Assembly: GCF_018138715.1 (NCBI RefSeq)
Contig: NZ_JAGSHX010000001.1
Span: 496,001-560,000, forward strand
Source: Streptomyces asiaticus
Lineage (GTDB): Bacteria > Actinomycetota > Actinomycetes > Streptomycetales > Streptomycetaceae
DNA: 64,000 bases
Reading direction: 5' to 3'
The notes below the pieces were generated by a model. The model saw only the letters and a program-made list of their open reading frames with translations, ran no database searches and was not told the origin of the DNA. The translations under genes were made by a program, and so were the position numbers. This document shows positions 33,133-42,865 of this stretch, piece by piece; the first letter of the stretch is position 1; each line of letters begins with the position of its first letter.

Positions 33133-34095
33133 ATGCGCCGAAGAGGTTCCATCTTCCTGACGGCAGCCGTGCTGTGTGCCACCGGACTCGCCGCGTTGCC
33201 CGCGGGGTCCGCGACCGCGGGCACCCCCGAACCGACCGAATCGCGGGAGGTGTTCTCACCGGACGGCACCATCACGCCGGTCAAGGTACCCAAGCAGGTC
33301 GAGGCCCCGGTCGCGAAGGCCGACGTGAAGGCAGCCGCGGCCGCGAATGTGACGGCCATTCAGGACACGGGACCGTCCGCCTCGCGGTTCGACATGGTGA
33401 TCGTGGGCGACGGCTACACGGCCTCGCAGATGGGGCTGCTGCGTCAGCACGCACAGGCGAAGTGGAACGAGATCGCCGCCACGGCGCCGTGGAACAAGTA
33501 CCGCCAGTCCGTCAACGTATGGCTGGTCAATGTCGTGTCCAACCAGTCCGGCGTGGACAACGACCCGGTCCAGGGCGTCAATCGCGATACCGCCCTCGAC
33601 ATGGCTTTCTTCTGCGGCGGTACCCCTCACCTGCTGTGCCTGAACGAGGCGAAGGCCAAATCGTACGCCGCCCAGGCTCCTGAGGTCGACGCGATCGTCG
33701 CCGTGGGCAACTCCACCAAGTACGGCGGCGCGGGCTACCCGAGCCTCTCCACCGTGGCGGGCGGCAACCCGGATTCGGGCCGCATCGCCATCCACGAACT
33801 CGGCCACTCCGTGGGCGGACTCGCCGACGAGTACTACACGCCGGGCACCACCTACTCCGGAGCCGAGCCCCAGGCACCCAACGTCACCACCGACCCGCGC
33901 GGCTCCAAGTGGGCCTCCTACCTCGGACAGAGCACTCCTGACGGCGGCGTCATCGGCGCCTACCAGGGCGGGAATTACTACGAGCGCGGCATCTACCGGC
34001 CGTCGCAGGACTCCCTGATGCGCAACATCAACAAGGAGTTCAACCTGCTCGGCCTCGCCGCGATGAACCGGGCCATCAGCTCCCGTATCCACTGA
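33133..34095 (+). CDS. Secreted M64-family (IgA peptidase-like) metallopeptidase
   Basis: 320 aa. Sec signal peptide: MRRRG start, hydrophobic IFLTAAVLCATGLAAL, A-x-A-like cleavage near residue 28. The peptidase M64 domain begins FDMVIVGDGYTASQM, and the zinc site is HELGH (221-225) with DEYY shortly after, typical of the family. RGIYRPSQDSLMRN precedes the C-terminus. AAGGAG lies nine bases before the ATG. Followed by a hairpin and then a separate serine peptidase gene; both are probably extracellular proteolysis genes. Confidence 0.87.
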   Translation: MRRRGSIFLTAAVLCATGLAALPAGSATAGTPEPTESREVFSPDGTITPVKVPKQVEAPVAKADVKAAAAANVTAIQDTGPSASRFDMVIVGDGYTASQMGLLRQHAQAKWNEIAATAPWNKYRQSVNVWLVNVVSNQSGVDNDPVQGVNRDTALDMAFFCGGTPHLLCLNEAKAKSYAAQAPEVDAIVAVGNSTKYGGAGYPSLSTVAGGNPDSGRIAIHELGHSVGGLADEYYTPGTTYSGAEPQAPNVTTDPRGSKWASYLGQSTPDGGVIGAYQGGNYYERGIYRPSQDSLMRNINKEFNLLGLAAMNRAISSRIH

Positions 34096-34102
34096 CCAAC
34101 CA

Positions 34103-34120
34103 CCTCACGGAGGCGTGAGG
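34103..34120 (+). terminator. Short hairpin after the M64 gene
   Basis: CCTCACG-GAGG-CGTGAGG, a 7 bp stem with a tetraloop, starts 7 bases after the stop codon. Confidence 0.55.
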
Positions 34121-34197
34121 TCCGGGGCGGCAACGGCGTCACGTGCGCGGGCTCTCCACGATTCGACCGTCAACCACACTGATAAGGAAGGGCAGTT

Positions 34198-34980
34198 ATG
34201 AGAGCGAGATCCGTCATTCGACGGCAGTCCTTACTCGGCGCGGCACTCACGGCGCTGGCCACGAGTGCGCTCATCGTGCCGGCCGCCGCCGACGGCAGCA
34301 GCATCGGCCAGGACAGCGGCCCCGGCACCGTCGACGCGCGCATCGTCGGCGGCCGGTTCGTCACCGAGCAGAAGCCCTCTATCGCGTCGCTCGGAGGTGC
34401 GGACCACCGCTGCACGTCCACCATCATCGCCCCCCGCTGGGTGCTCACCGCCGCCCACTGCGTCAGCCCGGGCGACAGGTCCCTCGTCCGGATCGGCTCG
34501 CTCGACCGAACCCAGGGCGGACTCACTGCATGGGCCGTCAACGTCATCCAGCATCCCTCCTACAGCTGGCCCAACAACGACATCGCACTCGTCCAGCTGG
34601 ACCGCGACGTCCGCACCACCTACTCCCCGCTGGCCAGCGCGGGCGACATCGCCCAGAACCAGGCGGCCGAGGTGTACGGCTGGGGCTCGGAGAGGACCGA
34701 CTGGGGCGGCCCGCTGCCCACCCGGCTCAAGTACGCCAGGGGTTACCTGATCGGCACCAACTGCACCCCCGCCAACCCCGCCGTGCTGTGCTTCGGGGCG
34801 GGCGACGGCACCACCGCCGGCGGTGACTCCGGCGGACCCCTGATGGTGTGGAGCCCCCAGGGCGGCAGGTGGGTGCAGGCGGGCGTCAGCTCGGTCGGCC
34901 CCAAGCCGTCCGGAAGCTGGAGCGGCTACACCAACATCGCCAACCACCGCGCCTGGATCGGGCAGATCACGGGGGTCTGA
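34198..34980 (+). CDS. Secreted S1-family trypsin-like serine peptidase
   Basis: 260 aa. Signal peptide (RRQSLLGAALTALATSALIV, cleavage after an A-A-A region near residue 31), then a short propeptide to the activation site RIVGG at 48-52. Catalytic triad: His87 in TAAHC, Asp128 in NNDIAL, Ser211 in GDSGGP. Cys pairs fit trypsin-like folds. The length is normal for streptomycete trypsins. Ends in a strong hairpin. It would be exported as a zymogen and cut at R48-I49. Confidence 0.92.
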   Translation: MRARSVIRRQSLLGAALTALATSALIVPAAADGSSIGQDSGPGTVDARIVGGRFVTEQKPSIASLGGADHRCTSTIIAPRWVLTAAHCVSPGDRSLVRIGSLDRTQGGLTAWAVNVIQHPSYSWPNNDIALVQLDRDVRTTYSPLASAGDIAQNQAAEVYGWGSERTDWGGPLPTRLKYARGYLIGTNCTPANPAVLCFGAGDGTTAGGDSGGPLMVWSPQGGRWVQAGVSSVGPKPSGSWSGYTNIANHRAWIGQITGV

Positions 34981-35004
34981 GGCGCGGACCATTCCCTTCG
35001 CGCA

Positions 35005-35036
35005 TCCGGCCCGGACCCCAGGTCGTCCGGGCCGGA
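35005..35036 (+). terminator. 12-bp hairpin after the S1 peptidase gene
   Basis: TCCGGCCCGGAC and GTCCGGGCCGGA, loop of eight. It lies between convergent frames and can serve both. Confidence 0.75.
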
Positions 35037-35089
35037 CTCACGTTCTCGCGGCGTGATGGCTGACGAGCCACGCGCTCACCTCGAGAGCA

Positions 35090-36065
35090 TCAGAGCCCGA
35101 ACATCTGGGTCCAGGCCCGGCCCTCCTCGACCAGGCCAGGCCCAGGCCCATGGTGGTGTGGTCGCAGTTGAGGATGTTCGTGCGGTGTCCTTCGGAGCTC
35201 ATCCACGACGCCCTCACGTCGGCGGGCGCGTTCTGTCCCTTGGCGATGTTCTCGCCACAGGTCGACGGATAGCCCTGCGCTTTGCCCCGGTCGACGACAG
35301 TGCGCCCGTCCAGGCTCGTGTGGTCGAAGTAGTTGTGCGCCGCCATGTCCTCGCTGTGCAGCTGGGCGGCGCGGGACAGGCGAGCGTCGAGCTTCACGGG
35401 ACGGCAGCCGGCCGTGGCTCGCTCCGCGTTGACGAGGGCCAGGACCTGCTGGGCCGGGGCGTCCGCGGGGTCGGCGCTGTCCGGCGCTGCCTGCGTATTC
35501 GTACCTGGGCGCGGCGGCCGTGACGGCTTCGCTCCGCCGCGCGGCGGCTGTGCCGCCTGTGCGAGTCGGCGCCGTGCACTGCTCGCAGTGCGGCCGTGTC
35601 TTCGCCGGTCCCGGGTGTCGTGGCGGTGCCACCCTGGGCGGTCACCGCTGTTGGGTCGCCGTGGGCAGCGTACGCCGTCGGTTCGACATGATCCGCGACG
35701 CCGTACAGGGCAGCCATCGCCCCGGTACCGGTCAGCGCCGCGGCCACCGGCACCAGGCCCACCAATCGCCCCTCGTCAGGCACCAGTCCGTACTGATGCC
35801 CCGAGCACGCGACGCACTCCCGGGCGTGCCGTGCGATGCGCTTGCGCCACAGAGCAGAGGGGAGCCGGTTCCAGTTCCCCGTCACCTGCTGGAGGCCGGG
35901 GCACAGCGGCGTCGCGGACAGCGCGCGCACCACCGGGCGGGCGGTCTCCAACCATGCCTTCATCCGCTGCACGCGCACGCCCGTGTGCTGCGGCGACAGC
36001 TCGAGCGCGGCGGCCACCTCGATCCGGCTCAACTCGCCCACCGCCTCCGGCCACCACGGCGCAAG
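35090..36065 (-). pseudogene. Sigma factor C-terminus fused to CAP domain, broken
   Basis: Reading leftwards: a sigma-70 region-4-like segment ([29 protein letters not shown]), a zinc-finger-like stretch ([30 protein letters not shown]), a short hydrophobic segment, a low-complexity linker, then after frameshifts a CAP/SCP domain: [56 protein letters not shown], and in a further frame WTQMFGL. Sigma-like proteins with extracytoplasmic CAP tails exist in streptomycetes. Regions 2-3 are replaced by a transposase scrap, and at least two frame breaks separate the parts. Confidence 0.6.
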
Positions 36066-36410
36066 CCGTTCGATGAGGGCTGTGATGGTCTCGTCGATGG
36101 GAGGGCGGCCGACACGATGCGGGTAGGTCCACTTCCGTGTCACCAGACGGCGGTGCCAGCGCGGCAGCGTTCCTGGGGTGACCAGCCGGTGTGCTCGAAG
36201 CTTCCTCGGCAGGAGTCGGGCCAGTGCCGCAAGGAGGGCACGGTCGGCCCAGTCGAGACGTGGCTTCGGGTTGCCACGGCGCAGCGCAGCAACCTCATGA
36301 CTCAGAACGAGCAACTCCTCCGCTTGAGCGTCGCGTGCCTCGACGCGCACGCTGCCACCGCCCTCGTCGGCCGACTCCACCACGACCGGTCGCCCCAACT
36401 CAAGGCGCAA
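36066..36410 (-). mobile_element. IS3/IS481-like transposase, N-terminal fragment
   Basis: [40 protein letters not shown] and [20 protein letters not shown] match the N-terminal DNA-binding part of IS3/IS481-group integrases. Homology stops at IERLAPWW, where the sigma fragment takes over in the same frame. The rve catalytic core is missing. Confidence 0.65.
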
Positions 36411-36454
36411 AGAGGGAGATTGGCCGTTGCGATGACCCGTGATACCGGGTCGCC

Positions 36455-36690
36455 CTACCCATCGTCAGACTGTTGCGGCACCAGCCGCAGTACTACCGGC
36501 ACGTCGACAGATGCCACCGGAGCGGACGGAAGGCTGCCGAGCCCCAGCTCATCCAGGCTGTCGAGGACCCCGGGGGCGGAGCTCCAGGGCACAACGAGGG
36601 GAAACGCGGGGGCCAGTGACATCCAGGATCAACGCCGTTCCGGCGGTCGACAGTACGACAACGTCGGGAGGCGGCATCGCGGTTCCTTGA
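36455..36690 (-). pseudogene. Possible alpha-galactosidase N-terminal remnant
   Basis: From ATG near 36685: VVVLSTAGTALILDVTGPR in one frame, and VVPWSSAPGVLDSLDELGLG SLPS in the next. This pattern recalls the first beta-sandwich of GH36 alpha-galactosidases. Frameshifted and only about 75 codons long; identification is weak. Confidence 0.3.
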
Positions 36691-36770
36691 GAGTGAAGTG
36701 GGTCTTGGGGGAGTTCGGTAACGGCGTGTGAGCGAGGACGGCTGTGGACGTTCCACCGTGTGGCGTCGCC

Positions 36771-37874
36771 TCACGTGGTGCCGAGGAAGAGTTGGCGCTC
36801 CAGTTCGTCCAGGGCCAGGCGGATCGCGCCCATGGCGACGTTCTGGTCGCCGAAGTGGGAGGCTTCGACGGGGATCGGGAACAGACACAGTTCGTGGAGT
36901 CGGCGGCGCAGCGGCTCGAGGAGGGTATCTCCCGCCTGCGACAGGCCGCCGCCGATGACGACTTTGTCCGGGTCGACGACGAGGGCGGCTGCGGCGATGC
37001 CGGTGGCCAGGTCGTTGATGAGCTCCGGTGTGTCGATGGGCTTGTTGGCGGCCAGTGCGTCGCGGACTTCGTACCATCGGGCGGCTCTGAGGATGCCGAT
37101 CTCGCCTGCCGCCCCGTGTCTGCCCTGGCGTACTTGCCCGTCGATCAGGAGCCCGACCGAGATCTGATGTCCGGCCAGGATGTAGACGACGTCCTGGGCG
37201 TCGGTGGCGGTTCCGCGCCAGTGTTCGGCGAGCGCGCCGAGGTTGGCGTCGTTGCCGGCGAGGACTGGCCCTGAACCGAGGCCGGACAGTGCCTCCTTGA
37301 GATTGACACTTTCCCACCCGGCCAGGGCCGGGGACCGGAGCACCGTGCCGGTGTGCGGGTCGACCGGGCCGGTGGTTCCGGCGCCTGCGGCCAATACGTC
37401 GGCGAGGCGGATCCCGGACGTTCTCGCGGCGCGTTTGAGTGCGGTGCGTGCGGCAGTGATGCGGTCGGCTTTGTCGAGGTCTGCCGACACCTCGATGCGG
37501 TGGCTGCCGCGGATGGTGCCGGAGAGGTCGGCGCAGAGTGCCAGGATTTTGTGGATGCCGATGTCGACACCGAGTACGTATCCGCGTTCGGAGCGGAACC
37601 GGTAGCGCTTGGCGGGGCGGCCCACCGGCCGGGGTGCGTCGGGGTCGGGGACGATCTCGGCGACCAGTTCGCGCTCGGTCAGCTCGTTCACGGCGTCCTC
37701 GGCCATGGGGCGGGAAACACCTGCCCGTCCGGCGATCTCGGTCAGGGTGAGGCCGCCGGTGGAGCTGTCGTCGAGCGGGCGCGAGGCGTCCGCGTGGAGC
37801 ACGCGCAGGGCTGCCACTGTCGTGGCACGGGTCCATGGCGCCCCGTACCAGTGGTGGGGGGCACCCGAATTCAT
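36771..37874 (-). CDS. ROK-family sugar-responsive regulator
   Basis: 367 aa. N-terminal winged helix (TLTEIAGRAGVSRPMAEDAV), ROK ATPase-like fold with YVLGVDIGIHKILALCADLS (phosphate-1), AGTTGPVDPHTGTV, LAGNDANLGALAEHW, and GAAGEIGI where kinases have zinc ligands. The Cys-x-Cys zinc cluster of typical ROK kinases is not seen. Divergent from the GH13-transporter operon across a region duplicated at 52.4 kb, so it is the likely repressor of the locus. Inducer unknown; a fucoside or L-fucose fits the neighbours. The ATG has GGAG eight bases upstream. Confidence 0.88.
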   Translation of the reverse strand: MNSGAPHHWYGAPWTRATTVAALRVLHADASRPLDDSSTGGLTLTEIAGRAGVSRPMAEDAVNELTERELVAEIVPDPDAPRPVGRPAKRYRFRSERGYVLGVDIGIHKILALCADLSGTIRGSHRIEVSADLDKADRITAARTALKRAARTSGIRLADVLAAGAGTTGPVDPHTGTVLRSPALAGWESVNLKEALSGLGSGPVLAGNDANLGALAEHWRGTATDAQDVVYILAGHQISVGLLIDGQVRQGRHGAAGEIGILRAARWYEVRDALAANKPIDTPELINDLATGIAAAALVVDPDKVVIGGGLSQAGDTLLEPLRRRLHELCLFPIPVEASHFGDQNVAMGAIRLALDELERQLFLGTT

Positions 37875-37885
37875 AGAAACATCTC

Positions 37886-37970
37886 CGACCTCTTGACGCT
37901 GCGTCCGCCTGGTGCCAGCATCCTAGCCTGCGGCGAGATATTAAATCCATCTGCATTACTAATTCAGAAG
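37886..37970. promoter_or_regulatory. ROK/GH13 divergent control region, copy A
   Basis: Shares with 52405-52483, at identical spacing, the blocks CGACCTCTTGACG, GGTGCCAGCATCCTA, ATATTAAA and CATTA-x-TAAT. TAGGAT on the minus strand (inside the second block) could be the -10 of the ROK gene. The AT-rich right half could hold the rightward promoter. Conservation in two places next to ROK coding sequence makes it a strong operator candidate. Confidence 0.7.
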
Positions 37971-38039
37971 CGATCGCACCGGAACACCCCGTCTCTGCCG
38001 GTGCCGGTTGGCTCTCCCTGCGAAAGGCCGTACCGCCTG

Positions 38040-39623
38040 ATGTCCCAGTCCCGTACCGCGCTGTCCTGGCTGTCCGATGCCGTCCTCTATCAGATCTATC
38101 CGCAGTCGTTCGCCGACTCCGACGGCGACGGCATCGGCGACCTGGCCGGCATCGTCGAACGCTTGGACTATCTGGCGTGGCTGGGCGTCGACACTGTCTG
38201 GCTGAACCCGTGCTTCGCTTCCGAGTTCGGTGACGGCGGCTACGACGTGGTGGACTACCTGAGCATCGCCCCGCGGTACGGCACGAACGAGGACGCGGCG
38301 AAACTGATCGACGCCGCAAGCAGCCGTGGCATCCGGGTCATGTTCGACCTGGTGCCGGGGCACACCTCGCACCGGCATCCCTGGTTCCAGGAGTCGGCCA
38401 ACACCCCCGGTGACCACCGGTACATCTGGTCCGACCGCATCGCCTCCCCCATGCGCGAATGGATTCCCAACCAGGGCGCGCGCGGCGGCTTCTACCGGGC
38501 CAACTTCTTCCCGATCCAGCCCGCGCTGAACTTCGGTTACGCCAGGTCCGACGAGACCGAGCCATGGCGGCAGCCCGTGGACGCCGATGGGCCCATGGCC
38601 AACCGGGCGGCTCTGCGGGACGTCATGGCCTTCTGGTTCGACCGAGGCGTCAGCGGATTCCGTGTGGACATGGCCTTCTCCCTGGTCAAGGACGACCCCG
38701 GCCAGGTGGAGACGGGCAATCTATGGAGGCAGATGCGCGAGTGGATCGATCGCAGCTATCCGCACTGCGCCCTGCTGGCCGAGTGGGGTGACCCCCGATC
38801 CTCCATACCGGCCGGCTTCCACTCCGACTTCTTCCTGCACTTCGATGGCGACGCCCTGCGCTCCCTGTGGGACAACAACACGGGCAGCATCGGCCCCTGG
38901 AGCGACGGCCAGCCGTGCTACTTCGACCCCGACGGCAAGGGGTCGATGCAGACCTTCCTGACCGCGTGGAACGAAGCCGAGGCGGCGGCCGACGGCGGCG
39001 GCCTGGTGGCACTCCCCACCGCCAACCACGACTTCTCCCGCCTGACCTGCGGTCCGCGCACTCGCGACATGGTCGCCCCGGCCTTCGCCTTCCAGCTCAC
39101 CTGGCCCTCGCTGCCAGTCATCTACTACGGCGACGAGATCGGCATGCGATACCTCCCCGGCCTTCCCGACAAGGAAGGCAGCCAGCTCGACACCCAGGCC
39201 CGCCAAGGCTCCCGCACCCCCATGCAGTGGGACGACGGCCCGAACGCCGGGTTCTCCACCGCACCCGCCGACCGCCTCTACCTGCCGATCGATCCGGATC
39301 CCGACCGGCCCACCGTCGCCTCCGCCCAGGCGGTCGAGACCTCCTTGTTGCGTCAGGTCCGTACGCTCATCCACCTGCGCAAACAGACACCCGCGCTGGG
39401 TGCTGACGCACCAGTGCGGGTCCTGCACCGTGATTATCCCTTCGTCTACACCCGGGGCGACAGCCACCTGGTGGTCATCAACGGCTGTCAGGAACCGGCC
39501 CGCGCGCCGTTGTCCGATGCCGACGGTGCCCGCCCGCTCGACGTACATGGAGTCGAGATCACTGGCGGCGAAGTCCGGACCCAGGGCTTCTCCTACGGAA
39601 TCTTCGAATTGCCCGCGTCCTGA
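38040..39623 (+). CDS. GH13 alpha-glucosidase/amylase-like glycosidase
   Basis: 527 aa cytoplasmic GH13 enzyme (no signal peptide). Barrel motifs: VLYQIYPQSFADSDGDGIGD at the N-terminus (oligo-1,6/alpha-glucosidase subfamily with the calcium-type D-x-D-x-D loop), GFRVDMAF with nucleophile Asp210, LLAEWGDP with acid Glu248, TANHDFSR with Asp331, and SRTPMQWDDGPNAGFS. Likely hydrolyses an imported alpha-linked oligosaccharide. First gene of an operon with an SBP and two permeases (46 bp gap to the SBP). Divergent from the ROK gene. Confidence 0.9.
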   Translation: MSQSRTALSWLSDAVLYQIYPQSFADSDGDGIGDLAGIVERLDYLAWLGVDTVWLNPCFASEFGDGGYDVVDYLSIAPRYGTNEDAAKLIDAASSRGIRVMFDLVPGHTSHRHPWFQESANTPGDHRYIWSDRIASPMREWIPNQGARGGFYRANFFPIQPALNFGYARSDETEPWRQPVDADGPMANRAALRDVMAFWFDRGVSGFRVDMAFSLVKDDPGQVETGNLWRQMREWIDRSYPHCALLAEWGDPRSSIPAGFHSDFFLHFDGDALRSLWDNNTGSIGPWSDGQPCYFDPDGKGSMQTFLTAWNEAEAAADGGGLVALPTANHDFSRLTCGPRTRDMVAPAFAFQLTWPSLPVIYYGDEIGMRYLPGLPDKEGSQLDTQARQGSRTPMQWDDGPNAGFSTAPADRLYLPIDPDPDRPTVASAQAVETSLLRQVRTLIHLRKQTPALGADAPVRVLHRDYPFVYTRGDSHLVVINGCQEPARAPLSDADGARPLDVHGVEITGGEVRTQGFSYGIFELPAS

Positions 39624-39669
39624 CCACCACCCCGCCACTACGCATCACAGATCATCGCTAGGAGCAGCA

Positions 39670-40959
39670 ATGGATCGTCGGAGATTCCTCGCCGGGAGCG
39701 GGGCGGTCATGGCCGCGGCCTTGACCGGTTGTACCGCGGGCAGCAAGTCGTCCTCGTCGTCCGGCGGCGACGTGGAACTGTCGTTCCTCACCTTCGAGAC
39801 GCCCAACCTCGACGCCGCCTACTGGGACGCGGCCATCAGGCGGGCCTCGGAGCAGGTCCCCGGGGCGAAGATCAAGAAGCTGGTGTCGCCCGTCGTCGAC
39901 CGCACCGCCTACGTCAAGCAGCTCGACTCCTCCGGCCAGATGCCCGACATCATGCCGGCGATCAACCCCCAGGGGTTCGCTCAGGCGGGCAAGCTCGCCG
40001 CATTCACGCCGCAGGAGCTGACCACATTCATCTGGCCGAAGTCCAACGCCATCGACGGCAAGATCTACCAGCTGCCGTACAACACCCAGGCCGTGCCGTT
40101 GGTGTACTACAACAAGGCCCTCTTCGCGAAGGCCGGCATCTCCGCCCCGCCCACGACATACGCCGACTTCCTCGAGGTGTGCGCGAAGCTCAAGGCCAAG
40201 GGCATCACACCGATCGTCGTCGGTGGCGGGGGCAAGGACACCTGGGCGGACATGTACCCGCTGATCGCCGCCATCGCCACGGATGTCTACAAGGGCGACC
40301 CCCGGTGGCTGGCCGAACGTGCCGCGGACAAGAAGAGCTTCGACGATCACGCCTTCGTCAAGGCGGTGGACAAGGTGGCCCAGCTGGCCAAGAAGGGCTA
40401 CATCGACAAGGCAGGACTCAGCCGCTCCTACGCCGACACGGAGAAGGCATTCCGTGACGGCAAGGGTGCCATGTACCCGATGGGGTCGTGGTTCCCGGCG
40501 TCCGCCGACGCCAAGAAGCCCGGCTTCGAGGTCGGTGTGTTCGCCTGGCCCGCCGACGACGGTTCCCTCGTGGTGCCCGCCTTCACCGGCGGCGGGCTGA
40601 GCGTCAGTGCCAAGGCCCCGGACGTGGAGCTGGCCAGGAAGTGGGCGCTGGCGTTCCAGCTCGACAAGACCAACCTCGACGCCATCGTGAAGTCCGACGG
40701 GGCGATCATCGCGATCAAGGGCTACCAGCCGCCGAAGGGCATGGGCCCGATCTACCAGGACACTCTCGCCGTCTATGAACAAGCGCTCAAGAAAGGCCGT
40801 GTGACCACCGCCTTCTCCCAGGAGAACGGCGACGGGTCGCTGCTGCCCGGCCTGTCCGACAAGGCAGCCCTCGGCGTGCAGGACCTGATCACCGGCAAGA
40901 AGTCGGCGAACCAGTTCGCACGGTTCCTCGACAGCGAGTGGACCAAGGCCGAGCAGTAG
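39670..40959 (+). CDS. ABC sugar-binding lipoprotein
   Basis: 429 aa extracytoplasmic binding protein. MDRRRFLAGS twin-arginine start and lipobox LTGC with Cys21, so probably exported and lipid-anchored. Family 1 features: YNTQAVPLVYYNKALFAKAG and GITPIVVGGGGKDTWADMYP, and AFRDGKGAMYPMGSWFPAS in the second lobe. GGAGCA lies just upstream of the ATG. Works with the two permeases that follow. The ligand is not evident from sequence; context suggests a fucosylated or alpha-glucosidic oligosaccharide. Confidence 0.92.
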   Translation: MDRRRFLAGSGAVMAAALTGCTAGSKSSSSSGGDVELSFLTFETPNLDAAYWDAAIRRASEQVPGAKIKKLVSPVVDRTAYVKQLDSSGQMPDIMPAINPQGFAQAGKLAAFTPQELTTFIWPKSNAIDGKIYQLPYNTQAVPLVYYNKALFAKAGISAPPTTYADFLEVCAKLKAKGITPIVVGGGGKDTWADMYPLIAAIATDVYKGDPRWLAERAADKKSFDDHAFVKAVDKVAQLAKKGYIDKAGLSRSYADTEKAFRDGKGAMYPMGSWFPASADAKKPGFEVGVFAWPADDGSLVVPAFTGGGLSVSAKAPDVELARKWALAFQLDKTNLDAIVKSDGAIIAIKGYQPPKGMGPIYQDTLAVYEQALKKGRVTTAFSQENGDGSLLPGLSDKAALGVQDLITGKKSANQFARFLDSEWTKAEQ

Positions 40960-41023
40960 GAACGACCCAGCGGTGCCCGGCCGCCCCCAAAGACGCCCAG
41001 GCACCGCCCCCGAAAGGAGCGCC

Positions 41024-42007
41024 GTGGTGACGGCGACACATCCTGGGACCTCGACGCAGGACCCACCCGCCGAGCGGAGTCCGGCTGCGGGCCACTCGCG
41101 ACGCATGAGTGGAGGGCCTTCACGCACAACGCGCAGGTTCGGTCGGCTGAGCCACTTCGCTCTCTTCGGCCTGCCGTCGCTGGCGCTCTACGCCTGCTTC
41201 GTCCTGGTCCCGATCGGCATCGCGGCGTACTACAGCCTGACCAATCGCAACCCGTTCAATCCGCCCACGAAGTGGGTCGGACTGCGCAACTACCGGACGC
41301 TGGCCGACGACCCCGACTTCTGGAAGGTGCTGACCAACACCATCATCATCACCGTGGCGGTGACGATCGCCGCCAACGCGATCGGTCTGGCCATCGCCGT
41401 CCTCCTGGACCGCCGCGGCTGGCTCTACAACGCGTTGCGCGGCGTGTTCTTCACACCCGTCGTACTCAGCGGAGTCGTGGTCAGCGTTATCTGGCAGTCC
41501 ATCCTCACCGACGACGGTCTGCTCAACACGACGCTGCACAAGCTCGGCGTGGACCACCCGCCGGGCTGGCTGTCCGACCCTGACCTGGCCCTCTACACGC
41601 TGTGCTGGATCCTCACCTGGCAGATGATCGGCTTCTGTGTCGTGGTGTATCTGGCCGGGCTGCAGGGCGTGCCGCACGAGTTGCACGAGGCCGCGACCGT
41701 CGACGGGGCAGGGCCCTTCGAGCGGTTCCGCCACATCACCTGGCCTCTGCTGGCCCCGGCGCTGACCATCAACACGGTCATGATGCTGATCAGCACCTTC
41801 AAGACCTACGACCAGGTCCAGGTCATCACCAACGGCGGCCCCGGTGACCGCACCACCAGCACCATCGCCTTCGACGTCATCCAGACCGGCCTGGTGGGCA
41901 ACCGCAGCGGCTACTCCTCCGCCGTCGCCGTGGTGATGCTCGTCTTCGTCGCTGCCGTGTCCACGGTCGTCCTCCGCCTTCTCCAGCGCCGCGAGGTGAA
42001 CGCATGA
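41024..42007 (+). CDS. ABC sugar permease (MalF type)
   Basis: 327 aa, six predicted membrane helices (first at FALFGLPSLALYACFVLVPI). The EAA loop EAATVDGAGPFERFRHITWP meets the ATPase. GTG at 41024 is chosen, with AAAGGAG four bases upstream. The stop overlaps the next permease start (ATGA). No ATPase gene is in the operon, as is usual for actinomycete sugar importers that share MsiK. Confidence 0.92.
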   Translation: MVTATHPGTSTQDPPAERSPAAGHSRRMSGGPSRTTRRFGRLSHFALFGLPSLALYACFVLVPIGIAAYYSLTNRNPFNPPTKWVGLRNYRTLADDPDFWKVLTNTIIITVAVTIAANAIGLAIAVLLDRRGWLYNALRGVFFTPVVLSGVVVSVIWQSILTDDGLLNTTLHKLGVDHPPGWLSDPDLALYTLCWILTWQMIGFCVVVYLAGLQGVPHELHEAATVDGAGPFERFRHITWPLLAPALTINTVMMLISTFKTYDQVQVITNGGPGDRTTSTIAFDVIQTGLVGNRSGYSSAVAVVMLVFVAAVSTVVLRLLQRREVNA

Positions 42008-42834
42008 GCAAGCAGACCAGCGGATGGCTGCGCCCGATGGTGGCCACGTTCGTCACCGCGGTGTTCTTCCTGCCCCTGTATCTGGTCCTGGTCAACGTCT
42101 TCAAGCCCGGCAGCGAGATCGTCGACTCGCCCGTTGGACTGCCGATCCCGCCGACCCTGGACAGCGTCAAGCAGGTCTTCACCCGCTCCGACCACCTCTT
42201 CTGGTACGGCCTCATCAACAGCGTCGAGGTCACCGCCGTCTCGATCACGGTGCTCACCGTCCTGTCGGCGATGTGCGGGTACTTCCTGGCCCGCAGCCAA
42301 GGTCTTGGTGCACGGATCATGCTCGTCGTGATGCTGGCGGGACTGATGATTCCGCCGGCCGTCATCATCGCGCCGATCACCGAAGTGCTGCGCTCCTTCG
42401 GGCTGATGTCCACCGTCATGGGACTCGTCCTGGTCAACGTGGGCTACTACGTCCCCTTCGGTGTGTTCGTCTTCGCGGGATTCGTCAAGACCATTCCGGT
42501 CGAACTCGAACAGGCGGCGGCCATCGACGGCGCCGGCCGGATGCGGACCTTCTGGCAGGTCGTGTTCCCGCTGCTGCGGCCCGCCTCGGCCAGCGTGCTG
42601 ATCTTCCTCGGGGTGTGGATCTGGAACGACTTCCTCAACCCGCTGATCATCCTCGGTCCGGCCGAGGGCACCACCGTGACCGTCGGTATCTACCGCGCCA
42701 TGGGGGAGCACCAGCAGGACTACGGCCAGGTCTTCGCGCTGATGTTCCTCGCCACCCTGCCCGTCCTCGTCTTCTACCTCGCCTTCCAGAAGCACTTCGT
42801 GAAGGGCCTCACCGCAGGAGCCAGCAAAGGCTGA
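42004..42834 (+). CDS. ABC sugar permease (MalG type)
   Basis: 276 aa, six membrane helices, EAA loop ELEQAAAIDGAGRMRTFWQV. Overlaps the upstream permease gene by four bases. The segment FWQVVFPLL recurs in a decayed fragment at 52.5 kb, evidence of a second, lost transporter operon. Followed after 31 bp by a secreted GH29-like gene, probably in the same transcript. Confidence 0.92.
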   Translation: MSKQTSGWLRPMVATFVTAVFFLPLYLVLVNVFKPGSEIVDSPVGLPIPPTLDSVKQVFTRSDHLFWYGLINSVEVTAVSITVLTVLSAMCGYFLARSQGLGARIMLVVMLAGLMIPPAVIIAPITEVLRSFGLMSTVMGLVLVNVGYYVPFGVFVFAGFVKTIPVELEQAAAIDGAGRMRTFWQVVFPLLRPASASVLIFLGVWIWNDFLNPLIILGPAEGTTVTVGIYRAMGEHQQDYGQVFALMFLATLPVLVFYLAFQKHFVKGLTAGASKG

Positions 42835-42865
42835 CTCCCATCACCCCCACCCGAGGAGAGCCGCG

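Noticed and set aside
36493..38319. 608-codon minus-strand frame across the ROK region
   Set aside because: Arg/Pro-rich composition without motifs; it overlaps the real ROK frame and the GH13 start.
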